From: Cryptomeria japonica
Taxonomy: Eukaryota; Streptophyta; Pinopsida; Cupressales; Cupressaceae
Direction: 5' to 3'
Length of the DNA stretch: 64,000 nt
NCBI RefSeq assembly: GCF_030272615.1
Contig: NC_081406.1
Location: 479,166,900 to 479,230,899 of the forward strand
Of the stretch, positions 22,883 to 34,559 are shown one piece after another. The position numbers and the translations under genes are program-made. The notes under the pieces were generated by a model. It was not told the origin of the DNA. It ran no database searches and worked only from the letters and a program-made list of their open reading frames with translations. How positions within the stretch are numbered: position 1 is the first letter of the stretch; the number at the start of each line of letters is the position of its first letter.

Positions 22883-24017
22883 TGTTGTGCCTATGAAGTG
22901 TGATACCTACAGCTGCAACACAAAACACTCAATAGATCATTACAAGCATGGTTATGAAATTTAGAACAAATAAAGATAAAACCATGGCTAATGGATCTGT
23001 CACCTCCTAATAAATGCGAGTGTACATTTGCTCTCAGATCTAGATAAGCAAATTCCAGTGACTTGAATACACCTAGATGGAGGATTGAAGATGATAATGA
23101 TGCATTTAAGCTATAAAAGAGAATGGTTAAGCTACATCATTCAACAATTATGCTAGAAAATAAGCTAGATCTAAGAATGCAATTGCCTATAATAACAATG
23201 TTCAAATGATATGTTAAGAGATATTATGCCTATAGTAACAATGCATAAGATGCAAATGAGATGGGATAATTATTGCTCCAAAATGAGGTCTATTTATAGG
23301 GATTCCAAGGCTAGGGGTGAGGTGGTAGGAATCAACAGTCAAGACTAAGTCTGAAGATATCAATGGTGAAATTGGAGGAGGTTGGAAAAGAGGTTGGTGG
23401 AAAGGGAACATTTGTCATCTCTATGGTGACAAGTGTCAAGAAGCTTCCAAGAGAGGTTGGATGAAAGGGAACATTTGTCATCTCCATGGTGACAAGTATC
23501 AAGAGGCTTCCAAGAGAGGGGACATGTGTCTCAAGGGGATAGTATCCACACCATATGAGGTTAGGATAAGGAGGTTAGGATGTGCAAGTTAAGATAGGTT
23601 TAATTAAATGCAGGGTTAGATGGAATGGGTTAGGTTTAGAAGTGGTTAGGTTAGGTGGTTATAAGTGGTTAGGTTAGGTGGTTAGAAGTAAGGAGGCATA
23701 TGGGTAATTTGAATTTAAAAATTCAAATAATAGGAAAAGACTAATTAATTCTCAACAACTCATAAATTAATTTATTTTAATTAATTAAGAGATTAGAAGA
23801 AATAAATTTGATGGGGAAGAATTAATTAATTTGAATTAATTAATCAAAGAGGACTATTGAAATGAACCTATTAAATAAATCCTTAGATTTATTAATAAGT
23901 AGATGAAAGGGGGAATTCAATCAAATTGCTAATGAATTCAATTAAATTGGGGAGGGGGATTAATTAAATAATTTCTTATTCAATTAATTATCTTCAGACC
24001 ATTTTTAGGTGTATACA
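22883..24017 (-). repeat. G4 5' LTR
   Basis: It is homologous to the two G2 LTRs: begins TGTATACACCTAAAAATGG on the minus strand and ends GGCACAACA (1135 bases). It shares the TTAATTAA-rich upstream part, a 63-bp internal repeat (two copies near 23390-23520) and the TATA box TATAAATAG at 23298-23290. Confidence 0.85.
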
Positions 24018-25678
24018 ATTAGAGTTGAGTTCCCCAGCCTAAAGATTGAATACATTAATGAGTTAATGACTATTCCTATCTCTCAACATTAAAACTAAAA
24101 GGCCTTGCACATGGACAACTTGAATCCAAACTATTTTTAGGTTCGTTATTTTTCTTATATAACATGCAAAACCTTTAACCAACTCGTGAAAGTTGATGTT
24201 CTCAATAAATTGGAATAGACTTGGGCCTTAAGAGTAATGAACTACCAATCAAAACAATAATATGTACTATTTGCCTATTGTCTAACATGGTATAATTAAT
24301 ATTATTTGCTTGTTGTCTAGAATGGTTATCCCTTTAGGTTGCAAAGAACTATAATAAATGCATGCCAAAAGGAGCAAATATGTAATTTGCAAAGATGCTT
24401 CAGGCCCAAAAACTTTTCTAGCTACAAGGATGTAAAAATAATCCCACTATTGATGGTTTAAAACTATAAAATAAGCTCCTAAGGCTATTTCAGAAATTGA
24501 ATACTTAAGTAGACTAAAACAATGTCCAATAAGGGAAATTAATTCACTTTAAATAGAAAGGTGAACCCTCATTTAAATGTTTGTCAATGGTAAGGCAATT
24601 GCAGCTAACAAGTGATTTGGCAAAATGGCAAGCCTTGACATTCAAACAAATAAAACTACAAACGGAAAAGAGAAGTCATATTCCCATAGAAACTCAATGC
24701 ATACATGGCTACAAAAAGAAAACCAATCCTCACATTCAATTTTAATGATATCCACCTTAGCTCTGCCATGAAATATTTCCTTAGACTCGATTTCCAAAAT
24801 CCTCATAAATCTGCTTGCCATTTCTTCAGATTATCATGCCCTCAACGTTTCTTCAACTGCACACACAAACAGGGCCTCCAGAAATAAAAAATAATAAAAG
24901 AAAAGGACATGAAAGGGTATTAAATGTTGGGGCAAAATGAATCAACAGAAAAAATATTTTGACACACATTATTTCCTCCATAGACACAATTTGCATTTCA
25001 AAAGAATTAATGAGAGGCGCATAATTTCTATTTCCTTAGCATTAGCCACACATAGACAAGTATACAAAATGTGGAAGAACACTCAAGGCTTGTGGCCAGT
25101 TGAATGAATTCTATATTGTACTTGAAACCCCCTACTATTTCATTGTTGTTAGTCACATAATAATGGCCCTATAACACACACAAATATATAGGTTTTTATG
25201 CATTCTCTTTTGTTGGTATCTGCTAACCATCTAATATGCTAATAAAAGACCAACAAAGCATTTTGAATCAGCATTTTTCATAAAAAAAATGTGCAACTTG
25301 TACATAATGAATATTTAGAAACAAAATTATGCAAGGAAATCTAGCACTTTGATTGGTTGAATAAAAACGGATAAATCACTATTTAATCATCATTGCATCC
25401 GATATAGTTTCATGGTAGGTAGGAACTAACAATCCTTTTCCCACACCTTAAACATTCAATCCAAGATTTTGAATCCACAAAAAATACTAAAATAATCATT
25501 TTACAAATAAGGAAATCATACGATAGAGGACAAGAGAGAACACAAAATGATAAGTGATTTTAAACCCTTTTCTTTTGCATTTTGACTTCAAAAATCCCTA
25601 AAGCTCTTTTCTAGATTTTCCCTCTATTCACATTCTAACTAGATATTTAAAATAGGATATTCAAAATAAATATAAATT
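24018..25678. other. No recognisable gene
   Basis: AT-rich sequence with only short chance frames (for example 24705-24887). No LTR ends, primer site or protein motif is seen. It could be G5 internal or flanking sequence. Confidence 0.5.
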
Positions 25679-26148
25679 TTGTAATCACTATTGAAATGGT
25701 TAATGAATTATTAATCAATATAAATCAAACCATTTCAAAAAGCAAGATCAAGGAAGATTAACATAAATCATAAATGAGAAATATGAATAAACATAAAAAC
25801 AATTACTTCCCTTAATGCTTCCTACACCATTTGTTCTTCCTTATCGTCCTCCTCTTCATGACCTCGATGCTATGAGATTGACAAATGAAGATTTTGAGAG
25901 ATGGATGGAGTTGAATGTGGATTTCTCTCACATTAGCATAACATAGGGTGGATGGATGGATGTTGATGTGGATTTTGATGAAAACTAAAAGCATAAGCTT
26001 GCTAATGGAGTGGACTAGAATCTAATGGTCAAAGGGTTGAGATTGAAGGTGATAAGATGAAGTGGACAAGGCACATAGCTTTTTGATATGTGGACCAAAT
26101 GCCAATCCTTTGGAAGAACACTTGACATGGGGAAGAGGGTGAGATGTC

Positions 26149-26311
26149 CTCACACATGTGTGAGAAAATCTTGGAAAGATCATGAGGTTGACAAGTGGAA
26201 ACACTTTTAGAAAAATGTAAGGGCTATTGAAAGGGGGATTATGACATGCAGACTAAAAGGGAAAGGTGAAGGGTGGCTCCATGGGGAAGAGCATCCTCAC
26301 ACATGTGTGAG
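26149..26311. repeat. Two copies of a 16-bp perfect palindrome
   Basis: CTCACACATGTGTGAG occurs at 26149-26164 and 26296-26311 in the presumed G5 LTR. The core CACATGTG is an E-box-like sequence. Both copies follow a GG(G)GAAGAG-containing stretch, so they may come from a 147-bp duplication. Confidence 0.7.
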
Positions 26312-26584
26312 CACCCATGGGTCAGGGGTGAGGTGGAGAGGTGAAATGACTTGTTCATGAAAGTCATTTATGAGGGGAGTCACATGTGGACTTGGGTAGG
26401 TGTGTAACATTTAATAATAGCATAAAGTTTAATAGGGATTAGGCTTAGGTTAATTAGCTTAATGAAGGGGATTAAAAGGGGGGTATGTAGGAATCACCAA
26501 ATTAATTTAATTGATTATGAATAAATTTAATTAATTGGGATTAGGAGGGAGATTGACATATTTGGCTAAAGATGAGTTTGATTT

Positions 26585-27731
26585 TGTAGTGTCATAAAAT
26601 TGTGACCCTAGCAATTTTTGACTGCATTAGGGTCCTCACGCATGCGAGATCAAATCCTCTAGCCTGATCGGAGACCACAGACTACTCAACCCTTGAAATA
26701 AGCTTCTTCCTTGGCCTCTGCATCACCTTGTCCACACTCTACCCTAGAGAAAGGGGTAGGACGCCACTGTTTTGAGGCAGGACCTTCCTAGAGCATGCAT
26801 TGTGGGTCGTGCTATGAGAGGGAAACTCCCTCGATGTCGTCCCATGATGAAAATTAAATCCACTAACATGTATTTAAGGGGCATTCATCCTCTCATTTGC
26901 ATAAGGTTGGATAAGAGGAAGTTGCATAAGTGATCGAGCATTCAAGAGCATTCAAGCATTCAAGAATTCTTTTCCAGCATTGAGCATTCTCAAGTCTCCC
27001 TTAAGGGATAGGTGTTGCATTCAAGTCAAGGATTCAACCATTAAAGAGGATATTGATTACAAAATTCAATTCCACACAAGAATTTCTATCAGCATTGCTA
27101 CCACAATGTCCCTTGAGGTGATTTACAATTCAGTCTTTCATTTACATCTACTTGCAAGTACTTTCTTTCATTACTTGGTTAATTCCAAAACTGGGGTTTG
27201 ACTTAGGCAAACCCCCAATCCCAACCCATTTTCCTCTCTTTTCTATGTGTAGGTTGCAGGTGTGCAGCTGTACTTTCAAATTCAAGCTCCATTTGTAGAG
27301 GAGGAAAAACCCTTTTTCATTTCACGGATTTTTTGGAGGACCGTGTACATTCCCGCCATGGTCCGAGCAAATTTTCCTCAAATTCGTAGGGTGACTTTGT
27401 CTCAACATATTACTACCAAATCCAGGTGCACAACTTCATCCCATATTTTGATCTCAAGTTATAACAAGTTCTTTGTCACTATTGCACTACATAGTTCAAT
27501 CAATTCCTTTCTATTTCAAATAGGAAGAGGGGATTATCTTATCATTCCCATTTCACTCAGAATTATATCTTCTTCTCATCGAGAGGTTGAATCTAGTGAA
27601 TTCTCCTCTCCTCTTCCAATGTAATCAGGTGAAAAGTGTTTGAAGGGAATTTGTAGTGAAATTCTCATCTCTCCTTGGAGAGAAAAGTAGTTTCCTCTTG
27701 ATCTCTATCATTCACCTTTCACCACATTACA
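26585..27731 (+). repeat. G1 5' LTR
   Basis: Begins TGTAGTGTCATAAAATTGTG and ends CACCACATTACA (1147 bases). It aligns with the 3' LTR along its length. A GTATTTAAGG near 26871 could be the TATA region. The apparent open frames at 26980-27201 and 27262-27624 recur in the 3' LTR and are not genes. Confidence 0.9.
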
Positions 27732-27734
27732 TTT

Positions 27735-27750
27735 TGGTGAACCTGACGTC
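27735..27750 (+). other. G1 primer-binding site
   Basis: TGGTGAACCTGACGTC starts three bases after the LTR end. It begins TGG as expected for pairing with a tRNA CCA end. I cannot name the tRNA. Confidence 0.6.
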
Positions 27751-28063
27751 TTGCATGCTTTCCTTTAAATAAAATTGTATATTTATCATTTGCAAGCTTA
27801 AATTTTCTGCAAACTTAATGGTTAAATAATTCAAAACCCTAGCTTTTAAAATTAAAATTGAACTTGTGATTTGTAAAAATTGCTTGTTGTTATCTTATAT
27901 CTTAAACTTGTTTTGTTTGTCAAATTCAATTTATTCATTGTCATGCTCAATTTGCAAATCAAATTTACAAAATTAAGAGGTTATTTGTTAAAACCCTAAT
28001 TTTCAATAATCATCTTGAACTTGTACAAAAATTGGATTTACATTTAATTTTTCAGACATCTGA

Positions 28064-29167
28064 TTGTTCTCAAACTTGTTTGGATTTACCTTTGATGTTG
28101 CGAGCCCACTTTCTCTTGATATTGTTAGAGTCATGTCACATAAACATGTCGAGATCCCTCAGTTAGAACTCTATAATGGAAAAGGTGATCCTCTTATGCA
28201 TGTCAAAACATTTCAAACCCCGTGTATTGATTTTGCTTATGATCAAAGATTGCTTGCAAAATTGTTTACAAGAACACTAAGAGATAAGACTTTACAATGG
28301 TATTTCTCTTTGCCTTCTTATTCTATCACTTCCTTTCAACAACTGATAAATTATTTCATCCAACAATTTCAAAACAACATTGGTCCTAAAATCACTTTGA
28401 ACTTTTTAATGCATTGTAAAGAAGGTGTTAAAGAAAAAGTGGCAGATTTCATTGGTAGATATAAGCATTTGTGTGCTCAAATTTCTTTTCATGTACCTGA
28501 TAATATATTCAAAGAATTTTCATTTCTAATTTACAAAAAGATATTAGGGAAAAGCTTTTTTTGTCTGAGTTTACTTCCTTTCCACAGTTGTGCGCAACAC
28601 TCCACAATTATCAACTAGTTGTGAGTTAAATGGAGCAATCCACTCCTATGGTTCCAAGTGATAAGGGGGAGAGTGTTCAACAACTGTTTTTGAAGTTCAA
28701 ACCAACAAAAATCTTCATCAAGTTCAATGATACAATTAACAACAACAATGTGAATGCTACAACAGGCATGCCTCCTATTTCTAAATTTTTCCAAAGATGA
28801 AAGACAATTTACTCCTTTGAATGAATCTTTACATAGTATTATGTCTCAGTTGTTGCACATAAATGTTATAAAACTTCCTCCTATAAAACAAATTGATCCT
28901 TCAAAACTTGTCGCCCCTTACTTTGATAACAATTCCTTTTGTCAATTTCATCGTCAGCATGGTTATGATACTGAGAAATGTTTTGCATTGAAGGACAAGA
29001 TTCAATATTTGATTGATAGCAATACTATATCTATGGTAGGTGTGAATGATAAAGAGAATAAATTAGTCACTTCTCCTAATCAAAATCTTAATATTTTCAC
29101 TGATCCCTTTCATTCTCATACCTCTAACGTTGTTGAGATTGTGCCTAATTCTTTCTCTTCTAAATAA
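28064..29167 (+). pseudogene. G1 gag
   Basis: The first block (28064-28618) is a retrotransposon gag domain: PQLELYNGKGDPLMHVKTF, then TLRDKTLQWYFSLPSYSITSF and VADFIGRYKHL. The frame breaks near 28560-28750. The second block (28754-29167) carries the nucleic-acid knuckle CQFHRQHGYDTEKC (28940-28981), a Tat-type CX2HX4HX4C in which the second His is now Tyr. Gag packages the element RNA into particles. Length, about 370 codons, is normal for a compact plant gag. The leader before it (27751-28063) is A/T-rich and non-coding. Confidence 0.8.
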
Positions 29168-29678
29168 TTCACCTCTATGGCTCCAACCCTGGTTAATATG
29201 GTAGAAACACAAGATATGTCTAAGGATCCTTGTATTACATTTGACCCTAGAGAGACCATTAGAGAACTCGACGGACCTTTATACATAGTTGTGAAGGTTA
29301 AGGATATCCCTTGCCATGGTGCCCTAATCTTGCATGGTTAATATCATAACTGAAGAGTATCTTTTCACTTTACAATTGCATAAACCAATATATGATGCTT
29401 CTAATGTAGTGGTGAAGTTATTTGATGGATTCTCTTATCCTACCATTGGCTCTATCACCCTTCATGTTGAATTTCATACAAAATCCATAGATGTTGACTT
29501 TGTTATCATACCATCTTCTGAGCAATTCCATGTGAAGTTGGGCTATCCATGGCTATCTTCCATGAAGGCTATTGCTTCTCCAATCCATGTGTCTAAAATT
29601 TCCTCACAATGGAGAAATAATAATAGTGAACAACAACTTATTTCATCCATTCGAAAGAAGCCCCAATGTTCCCATTGA
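29168..29678 (+). pseudogene. G1 aspartic protease (retropepsin), active site damaged
   Basis: A first block ends DIPCHGALILHG, where the catalytic D-x-G should be. The frame then shifts at about 29334 and resumes MVNIITEEYLFTLQLHKPIY, followed by FVIIPSSEQFHVKLGYPWL, the usual C-terminal hG-x-PWL segment of plant gypsy proteases. The catalytic Asp is absent (Leu-His-Gly), so it could not cleave polyproteins even if the frame were open. Confidence 0.75.
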
Positions 29679-30639
29679 TTTCTTTTGGGCTAAACAATTT
29701 CAATCTCTTCCATCAAGGAGCGACACTCTTTTTCAATCTTATCAAACATGGAAGAAAGATATGATCTTATCCTTAAGTCAACCAAGATCCCCAACACTTG
29801 GCATTCCTATTATTCTTAAAGATGAGGTTCTTCCCCTAACAGATAGAACTAATCTCCCTCCTAAGGAAGATTATCAACCTATTCCTATGGATGTGACTTT
29901 ATCTTCTCTTAAGGAGAACAACAACATTCCTCCTAAAGTTAGACCTATACCTCCTCCTCATGATGGATTTGGTCTCCTTCCTACACCTAATATTCCTCCT
30001 TTCTATGGCACATTTCCACCTCATTCCTCTTATCAAGAGAAGAGGCCTACTTCTCCTCTTGTTCAACCTAAAAGACTTCAACCTAAACCTTCAACTATCA
30101 AGGAGAGAAACATTCCTACCTATGCAAATGTTCCTCCTCCTTCTCAACCTTCCACTAAGACTCAACGAAATTGTTGTGCAAGAGAACACTGACAAAGATG
30201 CCATGTTCGAGCTCATGAAGTTTCCCCTCAAAATACTCAATCTCCTCAGACCCTAATAGTTGACATGATTCTTCCCTTTTCTCCTAAGCAATATGTTCAA
30301 CCTACATCTTGAAATCATAAGTTGGATAAAACATGTGATGGTTTTACTCCTATTCATGTTCTTGCTCCTCTTTCTCTTAACTTTGATAAAGAGATGGGTG
30401 AAAATTTTATTCATGAAAGGAATACAACTCCTAATGCTTCTGATAGTGAGTATGAGTATGTTGATTTGGATGAGCATTTATCAACTGAGTTTTCACAAAC
30501 CTTAACCCTAGCTCCTAGAATTGAAGAAAGTGACTTACAACATGAACATAGTTCTTGTTTGGATCTTGTGATAGCTCCATCTACTGTTCTCAATCTCGCT
30601 CCTCTGGCATGTTGCTTGCCTTCCCTAAATAGTGATTAG
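29679..30639 (+). pseudogene. G1 proline-rich tail after protease
   Basis: A frame overlapping the protease end (29572-30192) reads through a Pro/Ser-rich stretch (NIPPKVRPIPPPHDGFG, NIPPFYGTFPPHSSYQ). After stops and a shift, a second block (30322-30639) is acidic and ends LACCLPSLNSD. In full Tat elements a low-complexity linker of this kind separates protease from RT. Here nothing follows it. Confidence 0.6.
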
Positions 30640-31432
30640 CAAGATCGAGAGGTAGATGTCATGCTAGATTAGCAAAATTAGCACTATAGATCTTCTCTCT
30701 CTCTCCTTTCTTTCTCTTTTGTGACCATTCTTCTATGTGTCTCTCTGTTCTTCTATTATCCCCTTAATGTATACTTAGGGACAATGGAAAGCATTGAGAT
30801 CTTTTCTTGGTCTCTTTCATGTTGACTCAAAAGACATCCTCTCTTCCCTTTCTTCTAAGGTAGTTTCCTTCTTTGGGTAATGAATATTATTATATGCACA
30901 TATATATATATGATATACATGAGTTATCATATAGCTTACTGACCCCGATGAAAGTGAAACTACCTTGTACCTCTTGTTTTGTGTTCATTATCATTGGGTT
31001 TATTCCTTGATTGGGGGCTAAATCTTTGTGATAATGTGCTTCCTCTCTTCTCTCTCTCTTAGGTGTATCCTACCTTAAAGAAATCACTCCCGATAAGGTG
31101 CGCATGATCGCTTTAACGTGGGGACATATACTCCACTCATATTTTCCTTTTTGATACTTAAAATTATTAAGTGAACTTTGTTTCACTTTGTAATCTTTAG
31201 TACACTTGCTTTCATGACTCATAGTAAGGTGAAATTTGCTACTTGCAGTCATGGTTCTCCCCTTCTTGATCTTCCCTTTTACTTTGTCAATCAAAGTTGT
31301 AAGATCCTAAGTCCACTGGGGTCTTGGCACATCTTGCCTCCTTGATGTGGTAAAAGTCTTTCAATCTTGTTTCTGTGTACTTTACCAACAATATTTGCAT
31401 ACACTCATACTCCCGCTAAAGTCGGGGATAAA
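30640..31432 (+). other. G1 3' untranslated region
   Basis: Pyrimidine-rich, non-coding. A TATATATATATGATATA run is near 30901. The last bases before the 3' LTR (AAAGTCGGGGATAAA, 31418-31432) are the remains of the polypurine tract, interrupted by TC. Confidence 0.65.
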
Positions 31433-32610
31433 TGTAGTGTCATAAAATTGTGACCCTAGCAATTTTTGACTGCATTAGGGTCCTCACACACATGAGATTG
31501 AATCCTCTAGCCTGATTAGAGACTGGAGACTACTCAACCCTTGGAATCAGCTTCTTCCTTGGCCTTCGCATCACCTTATCCGGACTCTTCCCTGGAGAAA
31601 GGGACAGGATAGGGGCATGGAAACCTTGTGCCTCCTAGGATAGGGGCATGGAACCCTTGTCCTCCCAAGATAGGGGTGTGGCACCCCTGTCCTTGCCCTA
31701 TTTTGGGGCAGGACCTTCCTAGAGCATGCATTATGGGTTGTGTTGTGAGTAGGAAACTCCCTCGATGTCTGTCCATGATGAAATTCAAATCCACTAATAT
31801 ATATGTAAGGGGAATTCATCCTCTCATTTGCATAAGTTTGGATAAGTGGAAGTTACATAAGTGATCGAGCATTCAAGATAATTCAAGCATTCAAGCATTC
31901 TTTTCTAGCATTGAGCATTCTCAAGTCTCCCTTCAAGGCTAGGTGTTTCATTCAAGTCAAGGATTCAACCATTGAAGAGGAGATTGATTACAAAATTCAA
32001 TTCCACACAAGCATTTCTATCAACATTGCTACCACAACCTCCCTTGAGGTGATTTACACTTCAGTCTTTCATTTACATCTACTTACAAGTACTTTCTTTC
32101 ATTACTTGGCTAATTCAAAAATGGGGGTTTGACCTAAAGGAAAACCCCTAATACCAACCCATTTTCTTCTCTTTTATGTGTAGGTTGCAGATGTGCAACT
32201 ATACTTTCAGATTCGAGATCCATTTGTAGAGGCAGAAAAACCCTTTTGGATTTTTCAAACAACCGTGTACATTCCCACCACGGTCCGGGCAACTTTTCCT
32301 CAAATTCACAGGGCGAATTTGTCTCGACATATTGCTGCTAGATCGAGGTACACAAATTCATCCCATATTCCAATCTCAAGTTATAATTAGTTCATTGTCA
32401 CTTTTGCACTACATAGTTCAATCAATTCCTTTCTATTTCAAATAGGAAGATGGGATTAGCTTATCAATCCTTACATGAATTATACTCTCCTCTTCCAATA
32501 TAATTAGGTGAAAAGTGTTTGAAAGGAATCCGTAGTGAAATTCTCATCTCTCCTTAGAGAGAAAAGTGGTTTCTGCTTGATCTCCATCATTCACCTTTCA
32601 CCACATTACA
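31433..32610 (+). repeat. G1 3' LTR
   Basis: 1178 bases, from TGTAGTGTCATAAAATTGTG to CACCACATTACA. It differs from the 5' LTR by many substitutions and by extra 31-bp repeats at 31607-31699. Confidence 0.9.
31607..31699. repeat. Three 31-bp tandem repeats in the G1 3' LTR
   Basis: Units start at 31607, 31638 and 31669 with GGATAGGGGCATGGAA-type sequence. The 5' LTR has only a single, poorly matching segment here. Open frames on both strands in this patch are repeat artefacts. Confidence 0.8.
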
Positions 32611-32799
32611 AATTTATTGAAATAAATTAAACTTTAGAGGAAATAAGACAAATATAATTAGTGAATAAATTAACTATATGGATGGAACGAGGGAACTAAT
32701 TAAATATTAATTTAATTAATTTTTGGGATAGAAAAGGGCTAACATGAGTGAATGAATTATTTAGGCAATAAAGGGTAATTAATTAATTTTAATGTGTCT
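32611..32799 (-). repeat. Start of the G5 3' LTR
   Basis: On the minus strand it begins TGTAGACACATT at 32799 and runs into the G1 insertion. It is rich in TTAATTAA. It matches the G3 LTR start TGTAGACATC and the same upstream polypurine tract. Confidence 0.65.
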
Positions 32800-32815
32800 A
32801 CATTTTGCCCCTCTT
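32800..32815 (-). other. G5 polypurine tract
   Basis: The minus strand reads TCAAAGAGGGGCAAAA directly before the LTR TG, identical to the G3 tract. Confidence 0.7.
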
Positions 32816-33293
32816 TGATATAGCAGCATGAGTGATGTTGTATCACAGAAGAATAAAACACAGTGGATAGAAAAAGATAAGGACTAGTAGCATTATGCCC
32901 CAATCACTAGTGGGTGAGGAAGGATGACAAGGAAGTAGTGGTATGTCCCTTTGAGAGGAAATGCAGTTTCCAAGAACATGGGTGTGTACTCAAAATGGAC
33001 AGGACTATAGGATGAAAAGGAAAATGAGAGGGATAAGGAAGGTGAATAAACTAGAGCCTTAGGTGAAAAGGAGATATAAAATGAAAGAGGATAGGATGGG
33101 TTGAATGGAAGGTGTATGAACAAATAGGAGGGGATCATTGTTGTGCATTATGTGGAGAGTAATTCTAGGTATGATGTTGCAATAGATTATCTACACCACT
33201 GGATATAAAAGTCGGGATGTTGTGAATATCTGATGTGTGGACTAGACCCACAAACAATAGGTTATCTAAATACACACAAGTTCACAAACACCT

Positions 33294-34505
33294 TGTTGGA
33301 AATTTAGAGGAATTGATTATGTGTTACATTGATGTTTTGTCATTGATGTCAACACTAGTTGTTTTTCTATCTACCAGCTTCCGATAGAGTGGTTGGATTA
33401 TGATATTGATTTGGAGACCATCTTCGGTATTCTCCGATTTGGTCTGTCTTGTGGTATTAGCTTGGATTGGTTATTCATGTGTTCTTGATATGTATCACAT
33501 TTAGTTGGTTCAGGATTTGATGATCTAGATGCTATCATTTGTTCTAGTAAGTCTTTTGGTCACCGGTAAGGGTTTTACCAGTGGTGCTTTCATGAAGATC
33601 TTTTGATGAATCCGATAAGTGGTGTTGGTGCAGCTTCTAAAAGGTTATCAGGATGCTGATGGTTATCTTATTTTTGTTCTAGTTGATTGGTAGTGTCTCC
33701 ATTTAGGATTGGACCTATTCTATCTTGGTCTTATTTTGCTAGGTTATGGACCGGTTTGTGTAACGTGTTGGTTGATGCTCTTGATGCGTCCCTGGTTGGA
33801 TTTATTGTTTGGATTATGTTCTCAGTCTTAGGCTGACTTGGTTTATCATTGGTTTGTGGGATTATGTAACGAATCTATTGTATTATCTTTTAGGTGGATG
33901 ACCTAATTGTTTAGGTCCTGGGTTGGTATAATTATTATGTAATATCTCTTTTTAGATTGTGGGTTTATGGATAGAGGATTATCAGTGTGCAAAACAATGT
34001 TGTAATCATATGCAGAGGTTTTTGTCGATCATAGGTGATCGAATTGGGTTTGTGAAAGAGGTTTAAGACCTCTATTATTGAGCTTAACCAGAACTATACT
34101 CAGGCATAGGAGATTCTATTCTTGCAGTTCACTCATCTTTCCAGATTGTAGTTTAGATTTCTTTATAGTCAGTGAGGCTCCTTTTGTGATGAATAGTGTG
34201 CTCTAGGAAGTGTGCCTTTCTGCATGTGTAGACCCCTCTTATTGTAATCACATACTTACTACAAAAGTATTATCTAACTATGAGTAGGCTTCCCATCATG
34301 GTTTCTCCCTTTATTGGTTTTTCCACATACAAATCTTGGTGTCATGTGTTATGGATGGTTGGTTAATTATTCTTTAATTGTTACATCTGTTATTTCGGTA
34401 TTTGGTTTATGCATTCTGGTATAAGGTTTTGTGAGCTTAAAGTTTTATAATCTATTGACAACTGATTCACCCCCCCCTCTTAGTTGTCCACTGGTTATCC
34501 TAACA
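33294..34505 (+). repeat. C1 5' LTR
   Basis: Begins TGTTGGAAATTTAGAGG and ends GGTTATCCTAACA (1212 bases). The end is fixed by the primer site; the start is chosen by its likeness to the C2 and C3 LTR starts. A run of C then TCTTAGT near 34470 precedes the end, as in C2. Confidence 0.75.
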
Positions 34506-34507
34506 AT

Positions 34508-34519
34508 TGGTATTAGAGC
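34508..34519 (+). other. C1 primer-binding site (initiator Met tRNA)
   Basis: TGGTATTAGAGC, two bases after the LTR; one C-to-T change from the standard TGGTATCAGAGC. Confidence 0.85.
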
Positions 34520-34559
34520 TTGGTCCTCATTTACAGAAGCTTAACCACTTGAGGAAGAT

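Larger units (their letters stand above)
21510..24017 (-). mobile_element. Gypsy LTR and leader, same family as G2 (G4)
   Basis: Minus strand: LTR 24017-22883, primer site, then about 1.35 kb of untranslated leader that matches the G2 leader (for example the segment around 21840-22110 against 43390-43690). Gag and pol are absent because the copy is cut by the C3 LTR at 21509. It is an independent, older or equally decayed copy of the G2 family. Confidence 0.8.
26585..32610 (+). mobile_element. Complete gypsy-type element with gag and protease only (G1)
   Basis: Two LTRs (26585-27731 and 31433-32610) flank 3.7 kb. The 5-bp flanks are GATTT on the left and AATTT on the right, a target duplication with one mismatch. 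Internal coding is gag, a damaged protease and a Pro-rich tail. There is no RT, RNase H or integrase and no room for them. This is the plan of non-autonomous gag-only LTR elements that must borrow enzymes in trans. Confidence 0.85.
25679..33293 (-). mobile_element. Minus-strand gypsy remnant (G5) interrupted by G1
   Basis: At 32799 the minus strand shows a polypurine tract followed by TGTAGACACATTAAAAT, matching the G3 polypurine tract and 3' LTR start. So the sequence left of 32799 is a 3' LTR, split by G1 (26585-32610) and continuing left of 26585. Its left limit is unclear; a TGTAATCACT near 25679 is only a guess. From 32816 to 33293 is 3' untranslated sequence of the element. No coding sequence remains. 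Confidence 0.45.

Noticed and set aside
26980-27624. Two open frames that could be small genes
   Set aside because: Both recur in the 3' LTR of G1 (31911-32390), so they are LTR sequence, not genes.
31571-31819. Overlapping open frames on both strands
   Set aside because: Produced by the 31-bp repeat in the G1 3' LTR; no protein family.
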